Source of the DNA: Aspidiotus rigidus
Taxonomy: Eukaryota > Arthropoda > Insecta > Hemiptera > Diaspididae
Length of the DNA stretch: 64,000 nt
Assembly (NCBI GenBank): GCA_035079385.1
Contig: JAVHKY010000054.1
Coordinates: forward strand, 12,501,501-12,565,500
Direction of reading: 5' to 3'
The notes under the pieces are model-generated. The model did no database searches, was not told the DNA's origin, and was given only the letters and a program-made list of their open reading frames with translations. Position numbers and translations under genes: made by a program. Below are positions 13,201-26,504 of the stretch, piece after piece (positions within the stretch are counted from its first letter, which is position 1; each line of letters opens with the position of its first letter).

Positions 13201-13710
13201 CAGTATAGCTTTCATGAACTTTTTTCCTGGGAGGTATACGAGTACTGCCGAAAAATCAACAAAAGTGATCTAAAATTGGTCTAAAAAAACTTGGGGAACT
13301 TGATTGAAAAAAAAAGTGACCTTTGTCCAACCCCCTTGTATTTCTATTTGCCTAATATACATACACTGGTAGAGAAAGTAATCGAGTACTAATGTAACTT
13401 AATAACTTGACTGAAGCTTGGAAAAAAATAATTAAGAACTTAGCTTCTTTAGTTGTGAAATTACTGTTTGAACCTGTTCTTCTTTGAACAATGGATCTCA
13501 ACCATATTTCATTATGGACAGATACTTTTTTTTTTTAGACTGTATCACAAATTCTTTTGTTTGGCGAAGATTGATGAGGTAAGTTGAATTGATATCTTCT
13601 CTATTGATATTGAGTTTTCAATTTCCGTAGTATTTGAGAGATAAATGAGAGTTCGAAAAAGGGAATAAGAGATGTCCGCTAGCAAATATACATCTCATAT
13701 CTCTTAGGAG

Positions 13711-13905
13711 TTTGTGTACGCCATCACCTGTAATCTTGAGACATTTATACTTTTGTGACGTCGTCAGCCAGTGACATCATCTCCACTCAAACCTTAGTGA
13801 CGTCATCACCTTTAATCTTGGGACATTTATACCTTTGTGACGTCATCTGTACACTTATCTTAGTGACGTCATCCCTCTAACCTTCATCTACCCCTAATTC
13901 TGAAA
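13711..13905. repeat. inverted remnant of the TGACGTCA satellite
   Basis: Two to three units in the opposite orientation: CTTGGGACATTTATAC, TTTGTGACGTCATC and CAAACCTTAGTGACGTCATCACC are reverse complements of satellite words. They are separated from the main array by about 500 bp of AT-rich non-repetitive DNA (13201-13710), so the array and remnant could fold back. Confidence 0.85.
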
Positions 13906-16472
13906 CATATACACTTTCATCTATACTGACCTTGAGACATATATGACCAGTGCTGCAGAAACCGGGCTCATATTATTTCTGTTAGTGAAGACGATGGACA
14001 TGCGATGGTGAAGTAGCGCGAGACGCGAGAAAAAGATCTTCTCGTGTACTATCTTGTCGATTTAGATGCCGATCTCACCTTACTTTAGTCCTACGTGTTT
14101 TTGGTCTTGGAAATTTTCAATGGAATGCGCCCATTATTGTAAATGTTAATCACTCTTCTTAATTTTCGAAATAGAAATTGTATTCTAATTTCTCTCGAGA
14201 AAGGGTATCTCGAGCTGTACACTTCGCTATGCTTCATTGTTACTTCTATAAGTGTGTCAGCGTCCCTCATCCCTACCCGCGTGAAGTAATTAAAATTAAC
14301 TCAACACAAGAGGAACCTTTTTGTCGAGTTTCAACAATTCGAGCACGGAAAGAGCAAGAAAAAAAAAAGTATTTTATTTCTGTAAACACCCTGTAAAAGT
14401 ATTCTTACAATATCGTACTCGGTGACGCAATTTTCGCAACGTCATTATCGTGTAGTGAGCCACATTTGAAAAAGAGAACGTGCCCGCAACACCATTGTGT
14501 AAAAGACCTCACTGTTGCGCGAGTAAAAGGTTATGATGTAAAAACAGAGCACTTCTTTCGTCGCTTTGTCATCCTATAAGGTAAACAGCGCCGCGCCGCT
14601 TCCGCACGCGATAATAAAGAAAGATTAGCCGGAACAAGGAAAACATTCGTAATTTGTCATTAAAATTTCGCCGGTTGAACTTATACCGAACGCCGTATAC
14701 TCTGTATACTATTCGCGTGTGTACATCATCAAAAAAGGTAATTAACATTATAACGTCGCCCAAATTGAGTTAAAATGTAAATTCGAAATCATTAGTTCGT
14801 TAATAGGCTCGAAGCTCGGTAGCATCGGTTGACAGGCGAATTATTCTTTCGTCATTGTGACGCGTCGTGTCTTACGGGGACTACGCGTAGAGAAGTTGTA
14901 GGAATGGTAATGAAACACTTGCCGGTGGGGATGTCATCGGCGCGCTGTGCGAGAAAAAGGGTTGCATCGGGAAGCGGACTTGCAATTTCGCGGTTATTTG
15001 CATATATTGATTGGGTAATCGCGAATCGGAATGATGAATCTGTGAGGTATCGCGCGTAATGCTCGCGTACGTGCTGATTTTGAACGTGAGATGAAAATAT
15101 AAACGAGTCGCGAGTAAACGAATTTGTGACGAACTGTGATATGACGTTTATTTGAGTGTATTTTCGATGCGAATTTTCTATCCTCATGTTGATGTATTGG
15201 AAAAGTTGGGCGTGAAGTTTGAAAAAAGTTGGAAATGTGCACTCCTTGAAGAAAATAAAGTATTGTACCCGAAAATAGTGGTGTCTGGTTTTCTGGAAGT
15301 ATTGAAACGCTGCAGATATGGATAGAAGAGGAAATATGACAAAAAAATCTCCTGGCCTGAGCGGGAGTTGCATCCACGACTTCTCGTTTTCATAACGAGC
15401 GAGCGGCTCGGCCCTATGATTAGATCCTCATATTTCGCCTTCAGACGGAAGTTCCACTTTGTGATGGAGTGGGTACGAAGACCACAGTTCATCGGGCTGT
15501 TGTAAACGCACTCTGAAGCCTGCAGGAAAGAGCCTTAAATCCCTGGAGAGGGGAGGTAATTGAAGATCCACCATTTGACTCAAGTCTTTCAGCTAGGAAT
15601 TTACCGAAATTTTCCTTTTCAAACGCGTTCCATGTATATGCAGGATGTCTTCTCGTTTTTATTCCTGAGCAGTGGCCGACAGTTCTGTACCCTAAATCTT
15701 GACCCATTCTTCCATTACTTTCGTTGGAGTCTTCAGAAAATCCTCTGGTTCGGCCAGATAGATAACATTGACGGAATTTCGAGACTTCCTGATGTATTTC
15801 GAATATCACTAGTACAGTCGCTTGTGATGCAGTAAAACTGACGGATGAAAAGGCTTTGAGCATTATCAAGCGTATGTCCAGAATTGGCCCTGCAATTGTT
15901 TTCCATTTTTTTACCTTGAAACTAAGCGTAATCAAATTTTCCTCGCTGGAAACTAGACTTAGCGCACGAGTACTAGGCTTCTACCTCTTTCCAGTTGATG
16001 GACTTCTAATCCACCACCTATTCCAAAAATCTGCGAACTTCAGGGGCTAGGAAATATCTTGTCTGTAGAACTTTGTTTACAACTGGTGAGACTTGGAAAA
16101 CTTTTAATACTGAGCCACAGTCATAGTCAGTGATTTTGAAAAATAACTGATCCTATGCTCGTACTTACGAAGAAAACATTCTACTCACTGTCATAGTCTT
16201 CTCTCTCCTAAGGGGAGAATCCGGGAGAGAAAGAGAGAGAAAGACAAATAGTGAGTTAGGTTTAAGCTAGTTGATGTCTTTACTGTGCCTGCTATTGAAA
16301 ATTATTTTCTCTCAGCTGTCAGCTGGATCGAGCAGCTATAAAAAGACATTAAAAATAATCTTCATTTATTTGGCTCCGCCGGAATATTCATTAGTAATCA
16401 GACATTTTCTATTGCTCCAAGCTTTATTCACTTCATTAGTAAACCAGGAAGATCAGGCTCAAAAATAAGACT
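13906..16472. other. intronic sequence without recognised gene
   Basis: Mostly unique and CpG-rich up to about 15480. Several overlapping open frames at 14850-15940 on the minus strand show no family motif and no consistent splice sites. A GA-rich tract lies at 16217-16247. Confidence 0.4.
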
Positions 16473-17025
16473 AAATGGAAATAAATGCCGGCAAAGGTTT
16501 TTTTCGTGGATTATGTTTGAAATGGTCTCCTGATAAACATACTAAAAGTCCACAGCGATCAGAGAGCAGGCCTTCCCCCAAAGGGGGTCAAAGTACCACA
16601 AAAATTAGTTTTCTGAGAATAAATCGAAAGCTAAGCATCAGAGAAAAAAAAGTTTCGAACAAAAGTTGTTCCTCATTAAATTTCCTATAAATTTCACTAT
16701 ATGTATGTCAACTTAGCCCAAAAACTCGAGCTGAAAGTTGGGTTGAAAGTTGAGCGATTTTCTAAAATTTTTGACTTCAGTGTTAGTGTAGTAAAATTAG
16801 ACAGGTTTTGGAAAACAAAAAAACATTGCGACATAGTAAAGGTCTGATTGCTGGAAATAGTCAAGAATAAAGTCCAAAACATCATACTAACTTCTCCGCA
16901 TTTTTCCCCGAAAGCATCTTCTTTATGGGGGTTGAAACCCCCTCAAAATCAGTTTTTTGTAAATATCCCGCTCAATACGCATTTTAGAGAAAAAAGTCAT
17001 CAGTCAAAAATTATTCCTCGTAAAA
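16473..17025 (+). repeat. left arm of long inverted repeat
   Basis: About 550 bp that recurs as its reverse complement at 18056-18611. The match begins at AAATGGAAATAAATGCCGGC and ends at AAATTATTCCTCGT. Both arms keep a 71-codon open frame (MEINAGxGFFRGLC...), differing at only a few residues. That could reflect past coding use or simply recent duplication. Confidence 0.9.
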
Positions 17026-18055
17026 TTTCGTATCGGACTACGTATTTCATTTCTAACCTACACGTGATAGTTAGCTCAAAAATTCATGGAAATTGAGCCT
17101 CCGCCATGCGAATCCGTGAATGACGCGCTCCTTGCCGAGAGATGACGTCGTTGCGCCGTGGTTACGCGCGAAGGTAACGTTAATATTTCGCTAGTACATA
17201 CGATGAAACGTATACTAATTTTATTAGTTTTAATTGATTGTCACCGGGGATTTGCTGCACGATATTATTTTGAGAAAGGTATAATCAACTGCCTATCATA
17301 CATGAAAATAAAGTTTTCCATACATGGACAGACATTTTAAAAATCGTTTCTTATGCATTTATGATAAGTAAAAAGCTGAATGGGGGGCTGTAAACATGTG
17401 AGCCCTTCCCCCATTTCGATTTTTCTAGTTGGAGTGGGTGGATTCGTTCGTATTGGATTGTGCCGTAGAGTTTTACGTTCGTGCTGGTCGTCTTCCCCCT
17501 CCAACCTTATGAAGGGGCTGTATGCCAGGACAGGCCAGCATGTCGTACTCCATTTTCGGACTGAAAACAAGCTGAATTTCGTGTGCTACGTTTTTGCTGT
17601 ATTATGCTCTCAAATTTTCCATTCTGGTTGTTTCAAGCGATAGTGGGAATGGATGTGGTCTTCTGTTGTGGACTCGCGGTGAGATTTTGACTTCGACCCG
17701 CATACAATTGACGTGGGCTAACGTGTGGAATTGTTTCAAGCAATGGAAGGAATGTCACCAAGAACCTTGTTATTGTTGTTTGCTCCCACAAATTCAAGAA
17801 GAACCGCCGCAATACAAATCCGAGAATAACGCGCTCCTTGTAAAAGTTGGCGTAGTCGTATGAGGGTTTCACGTTGATAGTCGATTGGGTCAGGCAAACT
17901 TGCTCTGCCATTTCAGGCGATCTCCCAAGAAGACGGTGAGAGATTGACTACATGAGTCTTGCAATTATCAAAACGGAGAAACAAGAGATAACAAGCTTCT
18001 TGGTATCATTCCCTATATCGCCTGGAACAATAAGAAATTCAGCAAGTTTGCCTGG
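17026..18055. other. spacer between the long inverted repeat arms
   Basis: About 1 kb with no transposase motif that I can recognise. Overlapping frames at 17380-17911 are not clearly coding. If the structure is a mobile element it is non-autonomous. Confidence 0.5.
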
Positions 18056-18611
18056 ATTTCACGAGGAATAATTTTTGACTGATGACTTTTTTCTCTAAAG
18101 TGCGTATTAAGCGGGATATTTACAAAAAACTGATTTTGCGGGGGTTTCAACCCTCATAAAAAAGATGCTTTCGGGGAAAAACGTGGAGAAGTTAGTATGT
18201 TGTTTTGGACTTCATTCTTGACCATTTCCAGCAATCAGACCTTTACTATGTCGCAATGTTCTTTTTTTTTTCCGAAACCTGTCTAATTTGACTACACTAA
18301 CACTAAAATCAAAAATTTTAGAAAATTGCTAAACTTTCAAACCAACTTTCCAGCTCGAGTTTTTGGGCTAAGTTGACATACATATAGTGAAATTTATAGG
18401 AAATTTGATGAGGAACAACTTTTGTTCGAAACTTTTTTTTCTCTGATGCTTGGTTTTCGATTTATTCTCAGAAAACTAATTTTTGTGGTACTTTGACCCT
18501 CTTTGGGGGAGGGTCCGCTCTCTGATCGCTGTGGACTTTTAGTATGTTTATCAGGAGACCATTGTAAACATAATCCACGAAAAAAACCTGTGCCGGCATT
18601 TATTTCCATTT
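18056..18611 (-). repeat. right arm of long inverted repeat
   Basis: Reverse complement of 16473-17025 with scattered substitutions and small indels. Matching stops immediately outward of the TTTATTTCCATTT end. No clear target-site duplication flanks the two arms. Confidence 0.9.
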
Positions 18612-18614
18612 CAA

Positions 18615-19003
18615 AACCTAATCTGCCTGGGCAGTGTCCACCCTCTTCATTATTTTATAGATTCGTGGTCTCAGCTTATTCGTCTCTCGCTCTGAACTGG
18701 AAACGAATCTGTATTCCAGTTCTCTTCTTGGGCACCAGTTCTCCTGCTTCTTCCTGGCGTCATATATGGCTTCATTTTTTGCTTTCTTTATGTCAGCCTT
18801 CAACAAAAGCATCTTTACTTTCCTTTGGCGCCTTTAGCTAGCTCATCGCTCCACATGAGTAATCGTTTAGGATTTTTGTGCGTTATTATCCATCCTAGTG
18901 CTGCTTCTTCAACGCTCTCTTGTAGAATTGCTTTCATGTTCTCCCGCTCTTCTTCAATGTCATCACCGGTCTGCAATCCAGTGTCTTGCAGTACAGCCAT
19001 TTT
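18615..19003 (-). pseudogene. LINE-like fragment (endonuclease-RT linker region), tentative
   Basis: Two adjacent minus-strand frames read ESVEEAALGWI...NPKRLLMWSDELAKG and KADIKKAKNEAIYDARKKQ. The order ALG, W-x-DEL, K-rich, A-x-Y-x-A-R-K resembles the region between endonuclease and reverse transcriptase in many non-LTR retrotransposons. No catalytic motif is present, so the call is weak. Confidence 0.4.
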
Positions 19004-19015
19004 AATCTAAGAGAA

Positions 19016-21840
19016 ATTCTTTTCGAAGTTTATCGAGGACCGTAAAAATTGCTAACTTCTGTGGATTGATGAGTTCTTCCACGAATTTCCATTTCAGTTC
19101 TCTCGAAACCGTTTAAGATCGCGTCCTTATTCTTAGTCCTTCTAGTTTACAGTTGAAGTGATTCACGCTAAAATTCGGTAGAAATGTTCCTTTGTAAAGA
19201 CTGAACTCTTCTGTGCACCGTACAGAACTTAGTGTACTCGTCATTTGAAACCGCCACATTTTGTACGCACAAGTTAACGCCCTGGAAATGTAAAACTGGT
19301 CATTCGAAGTTCGTATCGCGGGCTGTATATTTTTGCGGTTTTCAAAATTATAGGTCCATCCGGACATTGTTCTCAATATCATTAGGATGTGGCGGATCAA
19401 GTGCGAATTAATGTGTATAATATTTGTGGGAACGACGATAATTTGGCGATTCCCGTGGCCGTATAAGTGGCGTGTTCGTGATGCGTTGCGAAAATTGATC
19501 GGTTTGCGAAATCGAACGCATCATTCGCTCAGTAGGGCATTGGAAAAATACGCTTCTAGAGGTATCATCGTGCACCTGTTATTTTGGATTTGGGGTTCGG
19601 AATAGGTAGAATTTTCCTTCGTTCGCTATCGAAATTGTGGGGGACGATGACGAATTTAGGTGAACTATTTCGATGGGAATTTCTCGCGATATTGTGAAAG
19701 CGTCGTCGTTCGAACCTCGGCGTATTAGACTTACTTATACTTTAATAATATATGATTCACGCTCTTGTGATCACCAGACCTATCATTTTCGTTCTCCTCT
19801 CGCATCGTACGAGTGGTATAAATTTTGTCACTTCGTTTCGTACGATACGCGAATTTTGACGTGACCTCACATTAAAGCGGACCTCGCATGTGTTGCGAAT
19901 ATCGTGAGCGAATGCGTGAAATTTTTCAATTTTATTTTAGAAGAAAAAAGAGGCGTCAAAGTGATAATGAACGTTTTTAGAAGCTCCGCAATTTTGCGAG
20001 AGAAGGAAAATGATCGAAGCCGACATCTTTCGTACTCGACGAATTTCGAACCGAATTATACCTCTTGTATGCTTGAATGAGAGGAGGATCCTCCGCCCCA
20101 AGCCATATATCGTGTTCTTTTGTTTCAATACTTTTATATACTTCCGTGAAGCGTCGAAAATGGCATACTATACAATATTTTGGCAACACTTTTTTTTTAT
20201 GCGAGTTCGTTTCTCAGTCGGATGACTTATCATCCATATCGTGAGGGAGGAGATTTGTTGTTTCGTCGGTCGCGCACGAGATCTTAAGTTTTATAATTAC
20301 ACCGTACCGCATGTATAATTAATAACACGTGCATATCTCTTTGTTGGCATTGTGCGAGTCGTTGTGTGCCACTTAATTTTTCGGCAGTTTATGAACTCGC
20401 ACAGGTTATAGACATAGTTATGATCCTTTTCCAGGAAATTCGCGCTCTATCGGACTTCACCGATTTCTCGAACTTCTTTCCGTTCTTTATTTGCTTTGTG
20501 CGCACGTTTGTCACAGCCACCACCTATGTAGGGATGTACAAAATGGACTATTTTGTTGCAATAATCGTTTCCGATCTAATAACGAGTTCACTCCACTCAC
20601 TCTCTATCTCTCTCTCGGCTTTGTCGTTTCTCTTTTTCACGGGCGAAGATCAAAAACGGTAAAGCTGTAAGTAATAATACACGCTCGTGTTTTTAATCTT
20701 GACTTTTCGTTGAATGATCTTTTGATTCAATGACGACTGCCTTCTTTCCCCATCGTGTAGCATTAAACCACTCGAAGATAATGTAAACGTCAAATAGCAG
20801 CGAGTATACTGCATCGCCTCCGCCGCCGCTCCACTCTTCGCTTTCGAGAGTGGAAACAAAATGAAAACTTCGCGAACGAGGATTTCAGTCTTCTTCGCTA
20901 TACTTTTGAAAACAAACTTATAAACGTTTATCTGAGCGTTTGGTCGTAGACGTCGTTTTTTTCTCTCCCCCTCCACGTGTGCGTTTTTATTGTTTGTATT
21001 GTACTCTAATTTCGGTTTAATTAAAAATACCTTCTTGTTTAGGTTTCCATTACTTCTTCATTGCAATCTCAATCTCGGACTTGTGCGAGTGCAGATATTG
21101 CGGAAAGTTCGGCACAATATCATTGCTGCTCGCACTTTCTTATTTTTGTCCAGCTAAAGCTGTTGTTGACTTTCTCACAAATTTAGAGATTGATAGGGCC
21201 GCTGAACGTCGGTAGGATCGCATTCTCGCCAACTCTGTGTAGGAATGGAAAGCTAGTTTATGAATAGAAGGATTGCAATATTGTAGGAGAATCGTAGTTC
21301 TTTCGCTTGTGAGTAGTTCCTTATATATTTGAGACGTACTCTTTGATGTTATATCACTTGACAGCTAGGGACAAGGTGTCCTACTATCCGTGCAAACATC
21401 ATATTATTCTACTTCAGTAGACAACATGGCAGAAAGTACAGCAGTAGCATTAATACTCGCGGATGAAGTTGGTAGTTGTTCTAAAACGAAACGGAAAAGA
21501 TGGAAGGCCGGAATGTAGAAAATAGGCAACAGCGCAGTAGATTCGTTTGCAGTGGACGTCTCGGTGTTCAACGGGGGCACAGTGAGGTTGTACAAGGTTT
21601 TACCGCACGTTTTCCTCTATCACATTTTCAATTTTCAATTGACAAAAACTCGTCTCGCACGGCACCGATTTTAATGAAATTAGACTCAACAAATAAAAAA
21701 TCGTATTCTTTTCAAATTATCTTCTCAGCAATTTCTTAGAAAATCCCTTCCTATCTGCGTAAAAAGCCGAATACTCGCAGACTTGATTTTGGAGTGCCTA
21801 CATTCCGGCCTTATGTAAAAGAGGCCGTGACTCAGCGTCG
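19016..21840. other. repeat-poor CpG-rich intronic segment
   Basis: No dispersed repeat, RNA gene or convincing coding frame seen. Composition resembles 8006-11110. A possible regulatory region by inference only. Confidence 0.35.
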
Positions 21841-22345
21841 TGCTGGCTTACATTTTTTAGGCTGGGTAAATTAGCTCGTCGGGCCTCCACCCCCAATTCT
21901 CGTGCTCAAACTTCCCCATGCATTTTCTCGCAAGCCCCATAAAACTTTCGCGGGCCTTTTCTGGCCCGGCCAGCTCGACACTGCTACTTGCGGGACCATT
22001 AGCAATTTTGTGGTAAATGATAACGCAAACGCCTCTTTTCCGATGAGGACTAATGGCAGGACCATTAGCGATTTTCTGGCAAATGACCCTGCAAATGCCT
22101 TTTTTTTCATTTGATTGTGATTTTTTACTTCTTAATCTGTGCTATTTGGGGGACCATTAACGATTTTGTGGCAAGCGACACTGGGAACGTCTCTTTTGCG
22201 ATTTGGATTTTTTTTAGAATCTATTGCGATTTTTTAGCGAGTGACACCGCGAACGCCTCTTTCTCAATCTGTGCTATTTGCGATTTTGTGGCAAATGACA
22301 TCGCAAAGGCTATTTGGGAGACTATGTTCGACTTTGTGGCGAGAC
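21841..22345. repeat. degenerate tandem repeat (GCGATTTTGTGGCAAATGAC type)
   Basis: Five or so imperfect repeats share GACCATTAgCGATTTTgTGGCAAaTGAC and GCgAACGCCTCTTTT. Spacing varies from about 70 to 120 bp, and the sequence begins near the GTAAATTAGC at 21866. Confidence 0.65.
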
Positions 22346-24599
22346 TATTTGCCAATATCGTGTCGTGCTGATCATATTGCATTGTTTAGATTCGATTGGT
22401 GGTTTTCACGATGTTACGAGACATGGTATTATGTAGGTGCCAATTTGCAATTGCTCGTAATTTGGAGCACTAAATGAAAAAACGAAATAATTAAACTTTG
22501 AATGAAGGTTTCATAACACATTTTTCATTATTGAGTTCTGAAAACAATACACTTTAATGCTAAGCTATAGTAATGAGGCCTTTCGACGGGACCGTCATCA
22601 TCAGAGTGGCTTCGAAGGCATCACGTTAATCACAAATGGAACAGAAGAACACTAGGAGGCAGTAAAATGAAGAAAACGGTTACCGAGTGCTTCAAATTAC
22701 AGCTTTTTCTCGTGAATACGATTTCCTAAACGATATTTGGTTGATGGTCCACACCTTGGAATAGGACTAGAATACATCATTCATTATTCCTTCATTGTGG
22801 ACTGTTTTCATACGTCAGGCGAGAAAACAGTTATCCGTAAAGGACGCGCGCGCCCAGAGGCGTTGGATGATGTTTCGTAAGAGATTGGTGACTTCACAAA
22901 AGGAAATTCATCCGCCAGAAGGATTTTAATTACTTATTTAATCGAATCAAAGCGCTAAAATGCGCTCCTACTTGTTAAATTGATTTAGCAACAAGTTCGG
23001 TCCATTAGACGAAGTCGACCTGCGAAACTTACGATTGTTGATGGAAGGGACGCGTGAATACCTTATTAAAACTGCTTTTGTCATCGACATTTAAAGGGTG
23101 GGCAGTCGACGTTCCTCGCGTGTTCTCGTGCTCAATTACGCCGTGTTAACAATCAAAGAATTTGGTGGGGTTACGAAGGCCTTTGAAAATCACGTCGTCT
23201 TAATTCCCTGGCGATCTTCCATTTGCAAACTGTTTCTTATTCGTTGGCCGTATACTTTCGAAGTAGAAGAGAAGCTGACCCACCGAGATAATTAAATAAT
23301 TATATCGGCTTCGGGAGTACGCGAAGAAAAAGAAGGAAGAAAACGTCGAGCGAAAAAGGGAACGTGTGAGGTGCTCGGCTAAAATTTTCATTCCGCTTAC
23401 GTACGTCGAATACAAAGAAGGATGGTTGAAATTAACGTCCGCATTTCATTTTTCCCGCTGGGATAAAATAGAAATTTTTACATAAATGTACGCACATATC
23501 ATTTTTATCGGTCTCAACAGTAGTTATTATACGGTAAAAGAAGCGACGGCATATTTTATTTTTTAGCTTCTGTGTTTTTTTTTCTTCCCTTTCTTTTCTT
23601 TCATTTATTAGCCTTTAAGGGATGATTCTTTAGCACTTTTTTTTTCCTTTTCTTCTCTGTACACGGTATCGTATTCACGAATATGTACATTCCTGTCGTT
23701 TTTTTTTTTTGTTTGTTGTTGTTCTTCCTCATCTATGCAGAACTTACTTGGAGTTCTCATTTCCACCCCAGCGGACTTATATTCGCGGTGTTGATGTTCG
23801 TTTTCTTTTATGAAAAAACACCCAACTAGGTTTTTACAGAGTTTTGCCGTAGCTTCTCTTTAAACACACTTCATCGTTTTCCGTAGGCCTATGTTATTTA
23901 TAAGCCCGAGTGTAAATATTGAAGAAAATTTAATATTGAAGATAGCTTATTTGGTTGGCGCGCGTGGAAGCGGTTAACCCCGACGAGCTCTGTATCGCGT
24001 GTGTTGCACATATCGGAAGGTGGGTGGGAGGGATATTTATTCGAATTTTTCGGCAGAAAAGCCTCGAGACTGCGGCGTTCCAATTTTAATCTTTCGATAG
24101 CGCGAATTCGAGTGTGAACCTGCGTCAGTACTTTCAAATACGGTGGTAAACAGAGAGACTGTAACCTTTGTGCGAAAGTGCAGTCACCGAATACGGCGAT
24201 TATATCGTTCTCAAAATTTGGTCAACGGTACGAGCTCAGTCCCGAGCGTTACAAGCAAGATCTAATTTTTGCCAACTTTTGCCAAAAACAACCCTGTTGA
24301 AGATTTCTGCCCGAAGATTTTGTAGCAAAATGCTACCTTCTGAAATAAGACTGATTCATCTGCTTCAGGAAAAAGCAAAAAAATACATGCTGCATTCTGC
24401 TTCAGATATTAATTCTAGCCACTATGTAAATTGAGTAGATAGCATTCTGCTATAGAATTTTCAGTCCAACATCCCCACGAAGAAAATGTATATTTTGCTG
24501 CAGACGACTGAATTTAGTATGCAGCAGATATCATACCAGAATATACACTTTTGATACTGACTAAACGGCGTAGTACGCCACCCGCTGCATAAGATATAA
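22346..24599. other. intronic sequence without recognised gene
   Basis: Mostly unique, with long T-rich stretches at 23570-23720. Near 24370-24540 several related words (GCATTCTGCTTCAGAT, TGCAGCAGATATCAT) suggest a worn short repeat. Confidence 0.4.
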
Positions 24600-24804
24600 C
24601 AGGGTGTCCACTTTTCTGGAAAATCTGGAAGTCAGGGAATTTTGGGGATTTTACTCACAGAGAATTTTTTGAGATACGTCAAAAAAAGTTCGAGCCAAAA
24701 AGTTTTTCCTCTTTTGCTTTTCAGTGGAGAATATGGTCTGGGAAAACCTGAGAAGTCAGGGAAAAGTCAGGGAATTTCATTTCAGAGAAAAAGTGGACAC
24801 CCTG
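24600..24804. mobile_element. MITE, CAGGGTGTCCACTT family, with TATAA duplication
   Basis: A 205-bp element bounded by CAGGGTGTCCACTTTT and its reverse complement. It is flanked on both sides by TATAA (24595-24599 and 24805-24809). The interior carries GGAAAATCTGGAAGTCAGGG and AAAACCTGAGAAGTCAGGGA. Copies of the same family lie at 35388 and 38680. Too short to encode a transposase. Confidence 0.85.
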
Positions 24805-25944
24805 TATAAGCAGGGATGCTTAGCTAAGCCGGAGCATTTAGCTATTGGCCGTTAGGCGAGGAATTTTCGGTCAAAATTGGCTAGCCGTTAGGTTAATCAT
24901 GAAATCAAGTTAACGCTGAGGGATTTTTGTTCAAAATTAGTTAGCTGTTGGGCTCACCGAAGAAATTAGCCCTGCTAATGGCTAATTTTCTCTCTCAAGC
25001 GACAAACATTCAAAAATTGGCGTGCCACCAGAAAAAAAAATGCGTCAATGTGGCACTTGATAGCACTACAGACCGGCTCACTTACTCCGTTACTTCACCC
25101 CTCTCCTTCAAACCGGAAATACGTTTTATAGCCTAGAATATTTGTACTATCTTAGTTAGGCTAACTAGCTGATAGCACGGCCTAGTATACTGTCCATTAG
25201 GCTAACGAACCGGCCTCCCCAATCGCCACACGATTTCAAACACAAATCCTACCTCGCACCCATTTGGCGTCCTCGCATCTTCTTAAATTTTAACAGCGAC
25301 CATTTTTGACGGGGGAGGGGGAGTCGAAAAAAATATCCGCCAGTCGGCAAACTGCTTAAAAGTCGACATTTTTCCAAGTTCCTCTCATATCATATATAGC
25401 TCAGAGGTCGACACAGTGCTGCCAAATTGGGCTATAAATCGCTGATTGAGCTCGCTGATGAAGGTGTTTGACGACTTGAAATTATGATTGGCGACTTCCA
25501 ACTAGTCGCCGATTGGGCTCTTTGCCTGTGTGGCGACTTCCAACTTGTCGCCAATTGGGCTCTTTGCCTGTGGCAAGGTTGGAAGTAGGCGATTTCGGGC
25601 TACTTCGCTATGAGTGGCGATTTCTAGCGATATCAACCAGCAGAATTGCTACTTTTCATCAACAAAATCTGGCAGAACTGGATCGACATTTCAACAGGGA
25701 ACCTGTTTTATCGTGAGGGGGGAGGGGGGGGGGACGAAATCGCGAAAAACGCCCGCGGAAATCTCCCTCCTGTTATATATAGCTCGGTGATCGGTGTATG
25801 TAGCCTAAATGATAGCTCCTTCGAGTAGTTAGATGTGCAATGCTTCATACACCATTCGGCTTAGCCCCTTCAATGAGCAAGATATGCAACACTTCAAACG
25901 CCATAAGATTCAAAACTCTCTTCTAAGGTATTCCAAGTCCCCAA
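24805..25944. repeat. mosaic of worn repeats
   Basis: Two to three imperfect copies of GGATTTTTGTTCAAAATTrGTTAGC-like sequence occur at 24850-24970. A 42-bp direct duplication (AACTnGTCGCCnATTGGGCT) is at about 25500-25572. From 25690 comes the dispersed AACCTGTTTTATCG / ATATATAGCTCGG family. 25845-25910 is shared with 60705-60790 (CCCCTTCAATGAGC, AGATATGCAAC). Confidence 0.55.
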
Positions 25945-26136
25945 TGCAGGGAATGCTTAAATTCTGATGATGATCCGGATCTCACCTTTATAAAATGCAA
26001 AAATTTTGATCGTATCAGGGGGGGTGCTAAAATAACTACAGAGGAATTAGGACAGTGCCTGCAGAACGGGGAATGCCACCAAAAATTGGATGGATATATA
26101 AGAAAGATATTAAAAACCAAAAAAGAAATCAAATAG
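25945..26136 (+). pseudogene. 3' end of R1-like LINE ORF2 (CCHC-like tail)
   Basis: A 63-residue open frame begins CRECLNSDDDPDLTFIKCK and ends KTKKEIK with TAG at 26134. The C-x2-C...DDPDLTFIKC...R pattern matches the zinc-knuckle tail of R1-clade non-LTR retrotransposons, usually seen as C..C...DD.EH.FF.C..W...R. It also has the ENL-like TTEELGQCL and a following coiled segment. Only the last part of the element remains, as expected for 5'-truncated retrotransposition. Confidence 0.72.
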
Positions 26137-26155
26137 ACTGAGAGGAGAAGGAAGG

Positions 26156-26330
26156 AAAAAAAAAAATAATAAAATAAAATAAAAAATAAAAATGAATGAA
26201 TAAATAAATAAATGAATGAATGAATGAATAAATAAATAAATAAAATATAATAAAATACATTGAAATAAATTGAAATAAAATTAATAAATGAATAAGATAA
26301 TAAAATAAGTTAAATGAAATAAAAACAGAA
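26156..26330. repeat. AATA/AATG microsatellite after LINE tail
   Basis: A run of AAATAAATAAATGAATGAATGA-type repeats about 175 bp long, starting some 20 bases after the LINE stop codon. Short tandem repeats often form the 3' tail of non-LTR elements. Confidence 0.9.
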
Positions 26331-26504
26331 GTCATACCCTCTTTCAATAGGTAGAGTTAAGTGTATCGTTATACAGTGTATTCCGAACTTGCCATGAGAG
26401 GGGTGGGGAAAAACCATGGTAAAACCCACCCAACCCTCGTGACTAAATGTAATGTTTAAATTCAAATAAATGAAAAAAAAAAAAAAAGTTCCCTTCTTAG
26501 AAGA

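Noticed and set aside
15489..15935. 148-codon minus-strand frame
   Set aside because: No recognisable domain; overlapping frames of similar length on both strands suggest chance or old transposon debris.
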